Below are positions 25,696-34,305 of a DNA stretch of 64,000 nucleotides, piece after piece. The notes under the pieces are model-generated. The model was given only the letters and a program-made list of their open reading frames with translations. It made no database searches and was not told the origin of the DNA. Source of the stretch: Natronincola ferrireducens (GTDB lineage Bacteria; Bacillota; Clostridia; Peptostreptococcales; Natronincolaceae); the NCBI RefSeq assembly GCF_900100845.1, contig NZ_FNFP01000005.1, forward strand, positions 1 to 64,000, read 5' to 3'. Each line of letters opens with the position of its first letter. Position 1 is the first letter of the stretch. The translations under genes and the position numbers were made by a program.

Positions 25696-27030
25696 ATGGA
25701 AAATAAAAATATGTCAAAAGCAGAAAAAAAATTTCTCAATATTAATGAATTATTAAATTTTAGTTTTATCAATAGTATAACCTTGAAAATGATAATTGTT
25801 ATAACTTTTGCATTTCAGATCAGTACTCCCATTGCAAGATTCATCAATAGTTACATAAATAAGCTAGGAATTGTAACGGAACATATAGGTATTTATATTA
25901 ACACAGTAATTAATATAATAATTATCAATTTTATTATAGTGTTTTTTATGAAATATATGGTAATAACCCCTCTAAAAAATCATATAAAAAAACTGTATGA
26001 AATTAGTTCAGGGAATATAAAAGAAAATGTTGAAGTAAAAGGTAAGGGTGAATTTGCACAACTTGCTATAGCAACCAATAGAACCATTAATAAATTGAAT
26101 GATCTTATTCAAAGCATTCAGAAGAGTGCAGAAAAAACAGATGATACTACATCTGAGCTAACAGTAAATTTAAATAATATGAAAACCAGTGCCTATGAAG
26201 TTGCAAAAGCAGTTGAAGAAATCGCCATGGGGGCTTCAGAACAGGCGAGAAATATAGAAGAAGGTTCGTCAAAGGCTTCACAATTAGGAGACGCCATTGA
26301 AGATGATATTGACTGTATGAGGAACTTAAATAAAACAACACAAAAAGTAAGTCAATTGGTAAAGGAAGGTCTAAAGGAAATGCAAGACTTATCAAGAATT
26401 TCCTATGAGAGTAGCGAAGCTACAAAGAATGTTCAAGATGTAATAATTAAGACAAACGAAAGTGCTAATAAAATAGGAGAAGCCAGCAATGTGATTGCTT
26501 CAATAGCAGAACAAACCAATTTATTGGCTTTAAATGCAGCGATAGAGGCGGCACGGGCTGGAGAGGCTGGTAGAGGATTTGCTGTTGTAGCAGAGGAAAT
26601 CAGAAAGTTAGCGGAACAGTCTGCTGATTCTACTAGAGCAATTGACGAAGTTGTAAATGAACTACAGATGAATTCAAAGGCTGTGGTTGATTCTATGGAA
26701 AAAGTTTCTTGTATTTCAAAAGAACAGGAAGAAAGTGTAGTAAACAGTAAAGAAAAATATATATTAATTGATACAGCCATAAAGGAAGCAGAAAAAGCAA
26801 CACAAAGCTTAAACGTTTCATCAGAAAAAATGGAAGTAATGAAAAATGAAATACTAGATACCCTAAAGAATTTATCTGCAATTGCAGAAGAAAATTCTGC
26901 CTCTACGGAAGAGGTTGCAGCTTCTATACAAGAGCAGACTGCTGCTATAGAAAAAATTACAAGTATTAGTAAAAAAGCATCACAATCAGCAGATTATTTA
27001 ACTTCTGTGGTGGAACAAATTAATATTTAG
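25696..27030 (+). CDS. methyl-accepting chemotaxis-type receptor with minimal external region
   Basis: Two membrane spans (about 27-50 and 70-92) are separated by only some 20 residues, so there is no room for a periplasmic sensor domain. A HAMP-like segment (about 95-145) leads into a long coiled-coil signalling domain with the hairpin tip [44 protein letters not shown] written here in parts (about 261-305). It would signal to CheA/CheW, which are not in the window. The first ATG (25696) abuts AAGGAG; ATG 25711, five codons on, has a long spacing, so either could be used. Signal input may be membrane- or redox-derived. Confidence 0.88.
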   Translation: MENKNMSKAEKKFLNINELLNFSFINSITLKMIIVITFAFQISTPIARFINSYINKLGIVTEHIGIYINTVINIIIINFIIVFFMKYMVITPLKNHIKKLYEISSGNIKENVEVKGKGEFAQLAIATNRTINKLNDLIQSIQKSAEKTDDTTSELTVNLNNMKTSAYEVAKAVEEIAMGASEQARNIEEGSSKASQLGDAIEDDIDCMRNLNKTTQKVSQLVKEGLKEMQDLSRISYESSEATKNVQDVIIKTNESANKIGEASNVIASIAEQTNLLALNAAIEAARAGEAGRGFAVVAEEIRKLAEQSADSTRAIDEVVNELQMNSKAVVDSMEKVSCISKEQEESVVNSKEKYILIDTAIKEAEKATQSLNVSSEKMEVMKNEILDTLKNLSAIAEENSASTEEVAASIQEQTAAIEKITSISKKASQSADYLTSVVEQINI

Positions 27031-27060
27031 TTAACTTATTGAACTATACTAAAAATTTTG

Positions 27061-27117
27061 AAAGCCTAGTGGGTACTTAGGGGAATAAGCCTTACCAATA
27101 CCCATGAGGCTTTTTAT
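27061..27117 (+). terminator. terminator of the chemotaxis receptor gene
   Basis: AAAGCCTAGTGGGTA pairs, with mismatches, with TACCCATGAGGCTTT (27099-27113), followed by TTATT. Confidence 0.65.
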
Positions 27118-27267
27118 TATGGATAACCTATAGGGTACTAACTTTGTTATGATTACAAAGGAAAACACCCTTTTATACAATTTAAAATTTGGCAGAAAAA
27201 AGAAGGTAAATGTAAAATTTTGTAGAATATATTATATTGATATATATAGAATACAGGAGGAGAGTAC

Positions 27268-27852
27268 ATGAAATCATTAAAAGGAACAAAAACTGCTGAA
27301 AACTTAATGAAAGCATTTGCAGGGGAATCCCAGGCTAGAAATAGGTATACGTATTATGCGGCTATAGCAAAGAAAGAGGGTTATGTGCAAATACATAATT
27401 TATTTATTGAAACAGCCGATAATGAAAAGGAACATGCAAAGAGATTTTTAAAATTTTTTGATGAAAGCATGAAGGGTGAAATGGTAGAAATAACTGCCTC
27501 ATTCCCAGTAGGTTTAGGAGATACAAAGGCTAACCTGTTGGCAGCAGCTGAAGGTGAAAATGAAGAGTGGGATGAATTGTATCCAGCATTTGCTGATGTA
27601 GCAGATGAAGAAGGTTTTCCAGAGATCGCTACAGTTTTTAGAAAAATCGCTGAAGTAGAGAAGCATCATGAAAAAAGATATAGAAAACTGCTAGAAAATA
27701 TAGAAAACAATAGTGTGTTTGCAAAAGAGTCAGTTGTGGAATGGAAATGCAACAATTGTGGATATATCCATAAAGGAGAAAAGGCTGTTGAGTTATGTCC
27801 TGCATGTGCTCATCCACAAGGTCATTTTGAAGTGTTTGTTGAATCCTATTAA
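27268..27852 (+). CDS. rbr: rubrerythrin
   Basis: Rubrerythrin reduces hydrogen peroxide in anaerobes. The N-terminal four-helix diiron domain has [23 protein letters not shown] and [11 protein letters not shown] (E-x-x-H iron ligands). The C-terminal rubredoxin-like domain has CNNCGY and CPACAH as the two Cys pairs. At 194 residues the order and length are standard. ATG 27268 follows CAGGAGGAG. It is a single gene between terminators. Confidence 0.95.
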   Translation: MKSLKGTKTAENLMKAFAGESQARNRYTYYAAIAKKEGYVQIHNLFIETADNEKEHAKRFLKFFDESMKGEMVEITASFPVGLGDTKANLLAAAEGENEEWDELYPAFADVADEEGFPEIATVFRKIAEVEKHHEKRYRKLLENIENNSVFAKESVVEWKCNNCGYIHKGEKAVELCPACAHPQGHFEVFVESY

Positions 27853-27938
27853 GGTATAAACTATAATAGAAATTACTAAAGGTTTATTGAGGATTTGTAG
27901 CAAGAAGACATACAAATATGAATAAAGATTAGTCAGAG

Positions 27939-27989
27939 TCCCATAAATATTTCCAAGAGAGTTTTTGTGAATATTTATGGGATTCTTTA
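27939..27989 (+). terminator. terminator after rubrerythrin
   Basis: TCCCATAAATATT (27939-27951) pairs perfectly with AATATTTATGGGA (27970-27982), then TTCTTTAT. The remaining gap up to 28235 holds no gene I can see. Confidence 0.75.
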
Positions 27990-28250
27990 TATACTGCAGC
28001 ATCTTTTGTCCTTAAGGTTTTTAAACTGTTCTATTCAAAGGAATCGTCTCAGAATTTAAAAGTTCAAACTAAATATAAAATTCAGTAGAGTCATGAAAAA
28101 TGGAGGTTTTACTGGATTTATTGTATAATTAGTTAAAAAGCAATTAAGGTTCAATACATCAAAAACAGATGGCAATGATACCCTATGAAATCAAATGAAG
28201 AATTGTAGATAAATGTTGGGGGAGAATATTTAAATATGAGTGGAGACAAG

Positions 28251-29108
28251 ATGATTGTTAAAACAAGAAAAATTAACAAAGCAACAATTTTTTTTATATT
28301 GATGATTAATTTAGTACTGTTTTTATATTTTCAAAACAATATGATTACTACTAGAGAAATTACTATACAATCCTATAAGTTACCTCAAGTTTTTGAGAAT
28401 TATAAGATTGTTCATCTAACAGATTTACATGGTAAATCCTTTGGCAAGGAACAGAAAACTTTAGTAAAAAAAATCAAAAAAGCACAACCAGACTTAATTG
28501 TATTTACTGGTGATTTAGTAGATAGTAGACGTTATAATGAAGAACACAGTATTAAATTAATAAAGGAAATTACAGAAATTGCTCCCGTATATTATGTAAC
28601 TGGTAATCATGAATGGCGATCAGGAAGATTTGAGACGTTAGAAAAAACTTTAGTAAATAGTGGTGTTAAAGTTCTTCGCAATACATCTGACAAAATTGAA
28701 AAACAGCAGGATGAAATTTATATTATAGGTATAGATGACCCAGTATCATATTACACAATTAACACAGAGAAAAATACTGTAGAGAATGCACTGGATATAT
28801 CTACAAAAGGCATACCTAGTGATGGTAGCTTTAAAATATTATTAGCCCATAGACCAGAATTATTTGATCTATACAGCCAATATAATATTGATTTAGTTTT
28901 TTCCGGCCATGCCCATGGAGGTCAAATAAGACTGCCCTTTATAGGAGGGTTAGTAGCCCCCCATCAAGGGTTTCTTCCCAAATATACATCTGGGAAGTAC
29001 ATGGAGGGTAACTCTATTATGATAGTAAATAGAGGGCTGGGGAACAGCATTTTTCCTCAAAGGCTTTTTAATAGACCAGAAATTATAGTGGTTCGGTTAA
29101 TTAATTAA
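28251..29108 (+). CDS. membrane-anchored metallophosphoesterase (YkuE-like)
   Basis: One N-terminal span is followed by a calcineurin-like phosphoesterase domain with HLTDLHGKSFG, TGDLVDSR, TGNHEWRSG, ILLAHRPELFD and FSGHAHGGQIRLP, the full set of metal ligands. Relatives such as Bacillus YkuE act on lipid-linked substrates (UDP-diacylglucosamine pyrophosphatase type activity has been proposed). ATG 28251 has GGAG at five bases; ATG 28236 is the first possible start. The RRxxK-type twin-arginine signal of YkuE is not seen. Genome context is uninformative. Confidence 0.88.
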   Translation: MIVKTRKINKATIFFILMINLVLFLYFQNNMITTREITIQSYKLPQVFENYKIVHLTDLHGKSFGKEQKTLVKKIKKAQPDLIVFTGDLVDSRRYNEEHSIKLIKEITEIAPVYYVTGNHEWRSGRFETLEKTLVNSGVKVLRNTSDKIEKQQDEIYIIGIDDPVSYYTINTEKNTVENALDISTKGIPSDGSFKILLAHRPELFDLYSQYNIDLVFSGHAHGGQIRLPFIGGLVAPHQGFLPKYTSGKYMEGNSIMIVNRGLGNSIFPQRLFNRPEIIVVRLIN

Positions 29109-29210
29109 GAGCCTAATAACCAACATTAATATAGGTTCTAAGAATACTTTTGGAAGAGATTCTGTTGGTATCGATAAGTATGTAATTTAAACAATATTTT
29201 TTATTTTGTA

Positions 29211-29263
29211 TTGACAATTCTAATTAAGTATAATATTATTTAATTAATGAAACACTTAATTAA
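29211..29263 (+). promoter_or_regulatory. promoter and operator of the arsR operon
   Basis: TTGACA (29211-29216), 17 bases, then TATTAT (29234-29239) form a good promoter. The inverted repeat TTAATTAA (29240-29247) / TTAATTAA (29256-29263) lies just downstream of the -10, with a further AATTAA at 29222. This is where an ArsR-type repressor would block transcription. Confidence 0.7.
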
Positions 29264-29280
29264 ATACAAAGGAGTAAGTG

Positions 29281-29643
29281 ATGAAGCAAATCGTACAGAT
29301 ATTTAAGGCACTAGGGGATGAAACAAGATTAAAAATATTAATTATACTTTTTAGAAGAAAAATATGTGCTAAGGGAATTGCAAAACATTTAGATATTTCT
29401 GAAGCAGCAGTATCCCAGCATATAAAGGTACTTAAAGAAGCAGGGATTATTGTTGGGGAGAAAGTAGGATATTTTGTTCATTACGATTTACAAGAAGTAG
29501 CACTTCAAGAAATAGTGGAATTTATTGAACAAATGAATAATGAGCACACAATAAATAGTTGTAAGCTAGGTATACATATGCCAAATGAATGTAAAGCATC
29601 ATGTAAAGCAAATAAAAACAAATGTTGTCACAGAAACAAGTAA
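29281..29643 (+). CDS. ArsR-family repressor with Cys-rich tail
   Basis: The winged HTH (about 1-90) has IFKALGDETRLKILIILF and ISEAAVSQHIKVLKEAG. The C-terminal 30 residues carry six Cys and three His (SCKLGIH, NECKASCK, KCCHRNK), which could form a metal or metalloid sensing site or an Fe-S site. ATG 29281 follows AAGGAGTAAGTG. It is the first gene of an operon with a NifX-like protein and two half-permeases and probably represses it at the palindrome upstream. The C-x-C pair of ArsR helix 3 or 4 is absent, so the tail is the likely sensor. Confidence 0.88.
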   Translation: MKQIVQIFKALGDETRLKILIILFRRKICAKGIAKHLDISEAAVSQHIKVLKEAGIIVGEKVGYFVHYDLQEVALQEIVEFIEQMNNEHTINSCKLGIHMPNECKASCKANKNKCCHRNK

Positions 29644-29663
29644 AACTCGAAAGGAGAAAGAAT

Positions 29664-30032
29664 ATGAAAGTATGTATTCCAGTTCAAGAAAATGAGGGTT
29701 TAGACAGTATTATCTATAATCATTTTGGTTCAGCTCCATTCTTCCTCATCTATGATTTAGACAGGGAAGAAATAAAAACCATCGAAAATAAAGATTTACA
29801 TCATGCCCATGGAATGTGTCAACCCCTTAAGGCTTTGGGTGGAGAAACAGTTGATGCTATTTTAGTTGGTGGAATTGGTGGAGGGGCATTAATGAAGCTA
29901 AACAATCAAGGTATAAAAGTATATAAGGCTATTAATGGAACTGTATTGCAGAATATTGTTATGCTGAAAGATAATAAACTAATTGAATTCTCTATGAATA
30001 ATAGTTGTAATCATCATGATTGTAATCATTAG
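29664..30032 (+). CDS. NifX/NifB-type dinitrogenase-cofactor-like protein
   Basis: A 122-residue protein of the dinitrogenase iron-molybdenum cofactor family, with KVCIPVQENEGLDS, NHFGSAPFFLIYD, DAILVGGIGGGAL and a tail SCNHHDCNH that may bind metal. Free-standing members of this family bind Fe-S or molybdenum-type clusters and are common in anaerobes without nitrogenase. I use ATG 29664 after AAAGGAG, since the frame's first ATG lies inside arsR. The function in this operon is unknown; with Cys/His tails on both it and the regulator, handling of a metal or metalloid is likely. Confidence 0.85.
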   Translation: MKVCIPVQENEGLDSIIYNHFGSAPFFLIYDLDREEIKTIENKDLHHAHGMCQPLKALGGETVDAILVGGIGGGALMKLNNQGIKVYKAINGTVLQNIVMLKDNKLIEFSMNNSCNHHDCNH

Positions 30033-30046
30033 TAATTGAGGAAGTC

Positions 30047-30081
30047 AAAAGGCATCTATCGCAAGGTAGATGCCTTTTAAA
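30047..30081 (+). terminator. hairpin between the NifX-like and permease genes
   Basis: AAAAGGCATCTATC pairs with GGTAGATGCCTTTT across a GCAA tetraloop, followed by AAAATG rather than a long T-run. It probably only partly terminates, lowering permease expression relative to the first two genes, or serves as a 3'-end stabiliser. Confidence 0.6.
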
Positions 30082-30113
30082 ATGCAGAGAATAATTTTAA
30101 GGGGGTTAGAGTT

Positions 30114-30599
30114 ATGGGTAGTTATGTAATGTATTTAGTAGTTATCTTACTTTTAATTATTTCTTATGTCCAAGATAAGAAAAAGACAACAATGGCTCTA
30201 AAAAAGGCTTGGAAATCATTTGTAAATATTTTACCACAATTTTTAGGAGTAATCATGGTGGTAGGCATCTTACTTGCAACATTTAATGCTGAATTAATAT
30301 CAAAAATAATAGGCAGTGAATCAGGATGGCAAGGTGTGATTTTTTCTGCTGTTGTTGGTTCCATTACATTAATCCCTGGATTTGTAGCGTTTCCTACAGC
30401 AGCCATGTTATTAAATAATGGAGCAGGATATATGCAGATAGGTGCATTTATATCTGCATTGATGATGGTAGGTGTTGTTACAGCACCTGTGGAAATCAAG
30501 TATTTTGGTAAGCGACTTGCCATTATGAGAAACTTGTTAGCATTTCTATTTGCATTTGTCGTGGCATATATAATCGGAAAGGTGGTTGGTGGAATATGA
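30114..30599 (+). CDS. permease half, ArsP/DUF318-like (N-terminal half)
   Basis: A 161-residue membrane protein with about four or five spans. The segment VVGSITLIPGFVAFPTAAML matches the repeat motif of the ArsP/PF03773-type permeases, which are usually single proteins of about 300 residues or more. Here the two halves are separate genes overlapping by ATGA. ArsP exports trivalent organoarsenicals; other relatives have unknown cargo. Upstream ArsR and NifX-like genes suggest metalloid or metal stress. Confidence 0.78.
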   Translation: MGSYVMYLVVILLLIISYVQDKKKTTMALKKAWKSFVNILPQFLGVIMVVGILLATFNAELISKIIGSESGWQGVIFSAVVGSITLIPGFVAFPTAAMLLNNGAGYMQIGAFISALMMVGVVTAPVEIKYFGKRLAIMRNLLAFLFAFVVAYIIGKVVGGI

Positions 30600-31129
30600 C
30601 TTTATTAAAAAAATATAGATTTTTTCTTATTACTGTTCTAACTATGGTTATTATATTTTATATCAATAAAGAGATGGGAAGAAAAGCAATCAGTGTTACA
30701 AGTTACAGTTTTAAAGAAATGATTTTAGTTATACCACCAGTTTTTATACTTTTGGGACTGCTAGATGTGTGGGTGTCAAAGGAAACAATCATGAAATATA
30801 TGGGGGAAAAATCAGGAATCAAAGGAATTCTGTTAGCCATTTTATTAGGTTCAGCAGCAGCAGGACCATTATATGGTGCATTTCCTATTGCGGCTGTGTT
30901 TATGAAAAAAGGAGTTAAGTTTAGAAATGTATTAATTTTTATTGGAGCATGGTCTACTACAAAAATCCCTATGTTTTTATTTGAACTTTCGGCCTTAGGA
31001 GCAAAGTTTGCTGTTACAAGACTATTTATAAACATACCTGGAATTATTATAATTGCACATATTCTATCTTCTTTAATTGATGAGGTAGAAATTAAAAAGA
31101 TATATGAAAATGCTGAATCGATGCAATAG
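30596..31129 (+). CDS. permease half, ArsP/DUF318-like (C-terminal half)
   Basis: The 177-residue product has about five spans and the partner repeat motif LGSAAAGPLYGAFPIAAVFMKKG followed by FIGAWSTTKIPMFLFE. It starts four bases before the first half stops, so 1:1 synthesis is expected, consistent with a heterodimer replacing the fused permease. No Cys pair typical of As(III)-binding ArsP was seen in either half, so the cargo is open. Confidence 0.78.
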   Translation: MTLLKKYRFFLITVLTMVIIFYINKEMGRKAISVTSYSFKEMILVIPPVFILLGLLDVWVSKETIMKYMGEKSGIKGILLAILLGSAAAGPLYGAFPIAAVFMKKGVKFRNVLIFIGAWSTTKIPMFLFELSALGAKFAVTRLFINIPGIIIIAHILSSLIDEVEIKKIYENAESMQ

Positions 31130-31140
31130 TAAAATTTCAT

Positions 31141-31196
31141 AAAAACCTAGTGGATATTGCAGGGAGAAGTATTGTAGAGACCCACTAGGTTTTTTA
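31141..31196. terminator. bidirectional terminator
   Basis: AAAACCTAGTGG and CCACTAGGTTTT (31181-31192) pair perfectly; T-rich flanks occur on the plus side (TTTTATTG) and the stem's A-run supplies Ts on the minus strand. It serves both the permease operon and the convergent NlpC/P60 gene. Confidence 0.8.
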
Positions 31197-31199
31197 TTG

Positions 31200-31631
31200 T
31201 TAGGACAGTCTGAGACCTCCTCTAAATCGTCTTCTCCAACTGCCCTCTAGACTATGGATTGAAACTCCTACTATTGGTCTAGTATGAAGAAACTCTTTAT
31301 TATTGATCATGATACCAATATGGGTTATGATGTTACGATTAATTGCAAAATAGATTAAGTCTAAAGGTTGTAACTCGTTAATACCGATGGATATCCCCTC
31401 GAGGCTTTTAATTCCTTTTATAAGTCTTTCAGGGTCTGTTTTGTACCAATCTTTTGTTACAGTAGTCCCATCATTATGGGGAATGTGGATTTCAAACTCT
31501 TTAAGAAAAAGGATAACAAGCCCTAGGCAATCTACCCCCTCTTCTAGTGAGCGGCCATTATGAAGAAAAGGCAAATCTATATACTTATGAATCAATTGTT
31601 GAATTTTATATTCATAATCATTTTCAAGCAC
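31200..31631 (-). CDS. NlpC/P60-family peptidase without signal peptide
   Basis: A 143-residue NlpC/P60 domain with the nucleophile in GVDCLGL, the His in THIGIMI and a polar residue later (HTRPIVG), like gamma-D-glutamyl-diamino-acid endopeptidases that cut peptidoglycan stem peptides. I choose GTG 31631, nine bases after AGGAGG; the ATG at 31670 lies upstream of this SD. No signal peptide or SH3 domain is present. Small signal-less NlpC/P60 proteins are often phage- or cytosol-associated, so the substrate may be wall fragments inside the cell. Confidence 0.8.
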   Translation of the reverse strand: MLENDYEYKIQQLIHKYIDLPFLHNGRSLEEGVDCLGLVILFLKEFEIHIPHNDGTTVTKDWYKTDPERLIKGIKSLEGISIGINELQPLDLIYFAINRNIITHIGIMINNKEFLHTRPIVGVSIHSLEGSWRRRFRGGLRLS

Positions 31632-31670
31632 TTTCCACCACCTCCTAAGTATGAAAGTATCTTTTTCCAT

Positions 31671-32071
31671 AGAATAACTCTTTGTATTATTGTATGGAAA
31701 AAGATAGAAGTAGTGATTTTCTAAGGAGGATATTATTCTATTAAATAAGTTATAGAAATATTGTTACATGAGGATATTTAATATAACAATATTAAATAGT
31801 AGAAAAGGAACTAAGAAAACTTTACGGGGGATATATTATGAGAAATTAACGATTAGAATAGGCTATGGCAGCAGTTCCACAAGTTCAAAATAAAATACAA
31901 TAAGAAAAGAGTTCATTCTTTTTCTTATTGTATAGAAATCCTCGCTAATAGTTTTTAAGCAAGAATACAATAATATTTAATAAATATAAAACTTTGTTTT
32001 TAAGTAAGTAATGGTTTTGTAGCTATAGAATAGTTAATAAATTAACAAAATCAAGCGTTGTAATTAATCCA
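31671..32071. other. gap with a long AT-rich hairpin
   Basis: ATACAATAAGAAAA (31895-31908) pairs over 14 bases with TTTTCTTATTGTAT (31920-31933), a likely terminator. Just before it a tiny frame (ATG 31866, MAAVPQVQNKIQ) ends in the stem, and SD-like GGGGGATATATTATG occurs at 31826. These look like the 3' end of a lost or very small gene; none can be confirmed. Confidence 0.4.
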
Positions 32072-32464
32072 TTATTTGATTAATTCCTCATTCTTAAGAA
32101 CATATTCCTTGATGGCCTCTGTTGTTACATCTATTAGACCTATATTTCTAACGGCTGCTATTTTTTCTAATGATTGTTTTAAACCTTCTTCTATCTTAAA
32201 ACCTAATGGAACGGGTTTTAGCATTTTCAATACAGATTCAAACTCTGATTTTGATATGCTTTCTAAAATAATTCGGCCCTTTGATCCCTTTACATCCTCA
32301 TAGGTCCATCCATTTTCATAATATCTTGATTGCATATCATTGAAGTCCCTAGAGTCTGTCCAAATATCGCCGGTCTCTTTACTTTCTAAAATAAAATAGA
32401 TCATTTTCTTCTTAGGACTTACTTGGGTATTTTTTTGACTCAAGAAACCAGATTCTTTTTTCAT
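32072..32464 (-). CDS. hypothetical protein, 130 residues
   Basis: Not recognised. It is soluble, with a basic N-terminus, a central part MIYFILESKETGDIWTDSR and a helical C-terminus (EKIAAVRNIGLIDVTTEAIKEYVLKNEEL) that looks like a small helix-rich binding domain. GGGGAGGGG lies about twelve bases before ATG 32464. It stands alone between AT-rich gaps. Codon use resembles the neighbours. Confidence 0.6.
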   Translation of the reverse strand: MKKESGFLSQKNTQVSPKKKMIYFILESKETGDIWTDSRDFNDMQSRYYENGWTYEDVKGSKGRIILESISKSEFESVLKMLKPVPLGFKIEEGLKQSLEKIAAVRNIGLIDVTTEAIKEYVLKNEELIK

Positions 32465-32932
32465 GATGTTATTTTCCCCTCCCCTTATAAATTTTTAGCG
32501 ATTATTTATCCCCTTCCACTAACCTCCTTATTGAGATCAGTAGATTGAAAAAATTATAGTATATATCAATACTTATATATATTATACCTTGTTATACGAG
32601 AAATTGCTACATATTTAGATAATTAATTAACAATATCCAAGGGTCTAGGGGATTGTAGATATTGATGTCCTATACTAAGGGTAGTCTATATAATGAAAGG
32701 TTAATTGATAAAAAGTTTATATGTACTAAAGTTATATCATTATAAAATCAGTGGATTTAAAGGGAGGAAAAATAAATATATTTATACTAGTTTAGAAAAA
32801 ATTAAAATATTTAGTTTGATTTTTAGATTTATTCTAATGTTTTTATTATTTAGGTACTGTATAATTATTTACAATAATTAAATTAATATTTAACAAGATA
32901 AAATTTTCAAAAATATTTAGGGGGTGTAGTTT
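32465..32932. other. 468-base AT-rich gap
   Basis: No gene seen. The stretch is extremely AT-rich, with an orphan GGGAGG at 32762 that is not followed by an ORF of useful length. The promoter of the M29-like gene must lie here but none stands out. Confidence 0.4.
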
Positions 32933-33973
32933 ATGAAGTACTATGAAATCGAATTGGTTCAAGCTGCTAAAACACTGGTGGAAGACATGTTCAAAGCAAA
33001 AAAAGGTGAGACCTTTATCATTACAGCTGATACTGAAACCGATGAAAGAGTGGTTAATGCTACAGCACAGGCTGTATTCACTGCCGGTGCTAAACCAATG
33101 ATTATTTGGGTAGCAGCGCCATCGGGAGTCGGTAAAGCCGCTGATCCTGATTTGCCAGTTGATGCATTATCTGGAGCTTTAAAGCATACAGATGCATGGA
33201 TAGAGTTTAATAACAAATGGCTACTTTATTCAACACCATTTGAAAGAGCAGTGGAAGAGAATAAGAAATTAAGATACATGAACCTAGTGGGTATGAATCC
33301 TGATATGATGATTAGATTAATCGGTAAGATAGACACAGAATTATTAAAAACATTTATGATTAAGGTTAAGGATATGACAAAAGCTGCAAAGAAAGTTAAG
33401 ATAACAACTCCTGCCGGTACAGATCTTGAATTTGAAAATAATCCTAGCCACCCATTTAGCTGTGATTATGGAAAGGCAGATGAACCGGGTATCCATTATC
33501 TTTCAGGGCAGATAGGATGGTGTCCAGAATTTGATACAATAAACGGCAAGTTAGTTTTCGATGGTTCTCTTGAACCACCCCTTAGAATGCTTAAAGAATC
33601 TGTAGTCCTACATATAGAAAAGGGAAGAGTTGTAGATATCGAGGGGGGCAAGGAGGCTTTAGACTTTAAAAATTGGTTGGAAGCCTTTAATGATCCAAAT
33701 ATGTTAAGGCTAGCCCATATTTGCTATGGATTTAATCCTGGCGCAAAGCTTACTGGTGATATTGTTGAAGATGAAAGAATATGGGGATGTACAGAGTGGG
33801 GTCTTGGTTATCAAAGTCAAGAGGATGCTCCACCAGATGGCATTCCAGCCGTATCCCATTGCGATGGCATATGCCTAAATACCTCTATATGGTTGGATGG
33901 AGTACAGCTATTGGACAAGGGAATTGTAGTACATGAAGAGGTAAAGGATTTAGCAGATAAGTTAATTAAATAA
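32933..33973 (+). CDS. M29-like aminopeptidase / NicX-like metalloprotein
   Basis: A 346-residue protein beginning with a Rossmann-like region (AAKTLVEDMFKAKKGETFIITAD, VFTAGAKPMIIWV) followed by the metal-binding half (TPAGTDLEF, HYLSGQIGWCPEFDTINGKLVFDGSLEPP, IWGCTEWGLGYQSQE, VSHCDGICLNTSIWLDG). This layout is shared by thermophilic M29 aminopeptidases and by 2,5-dihydroxypyridine dioxygenase (NicX); sequence alone does not decide. A PucR-type regulator follows, hinting at a nitrogen-compound catabolic role. ATG 32933 follows GGGGGTG. Confidence 0.72.
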   Translation: MKYYEIELVQAAKTLVEDMFKAKKGETFIITADTETDERVVNATAQAVFTAGAKPMIIWVAAPSGVGKAADPDLPVDALSGALKHTDAWIEFNNKWLLYSTPFERAVEENKKLRYMNLVGMNPDMMIRLIGKIDTELLKTFMIKVKDMTKAAKKVKITTPAGTDLEFENNPSHPFSCDYGKADEPGIHYLSGQIGWCPEFDTINGKLVFDGSLEPPLRMLKESVVLHIEKGRVVDIEGGKEALDFKNWLEAFNDPNMLRLAHICYGFNPGAKLTGDIVEDERIWGCTEWGLGYQSQEDAPPDGIPAVSHCDGICLNTSIWLDGVQLLDKGIVVHEEVKDLADKLIK

Positions 33974-33984
33974 TATTCAATTAC

Positions 33985-34033
33985 AAAACACCCCATCTAT
34001 AAAAAAGATTTTTTATAGATGGGGTGTTTTTAT
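33985..34033 (+). terminator. strong terminator after the M29-like gene
   Basis: AAAACACCCCATCTATAAAA and its complement TTTTATAGATGGGGTGTTTT pair over about 21 bases with a tiny loop, followed by Ts. Confidence 0.85.
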
Positions 34034-34305
34034 CATTGTCGTAATCATTAGTAACTGCCCTATAAACCTTTAGCATAGTTTTCAAGAGAATATTTAACTC
34101 CCTCCCAATTTGTTTCTTCATTGGTTCCTAGGATAAGTCTTATTCTTTTATTATTGTTTATAAGATTTTGGATTGTTTTTAAAATATTGGACCAAATTTT
34201 GTAGAATTAAAAAATCTCTGCAAAACAGGGTTGTTTGCTGGGGATATAGAATTAAATAAAAAGTACTTAAACAAATTAAATAATACAATTGGGAGGGAAA
34301 CCACC

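Noticed and set aside
31866-31904. 12-codon frame MAAVPQVQNKIQ before a hairpin
   Set aside because: Weak SD and it ends inside the stem; too short to support.
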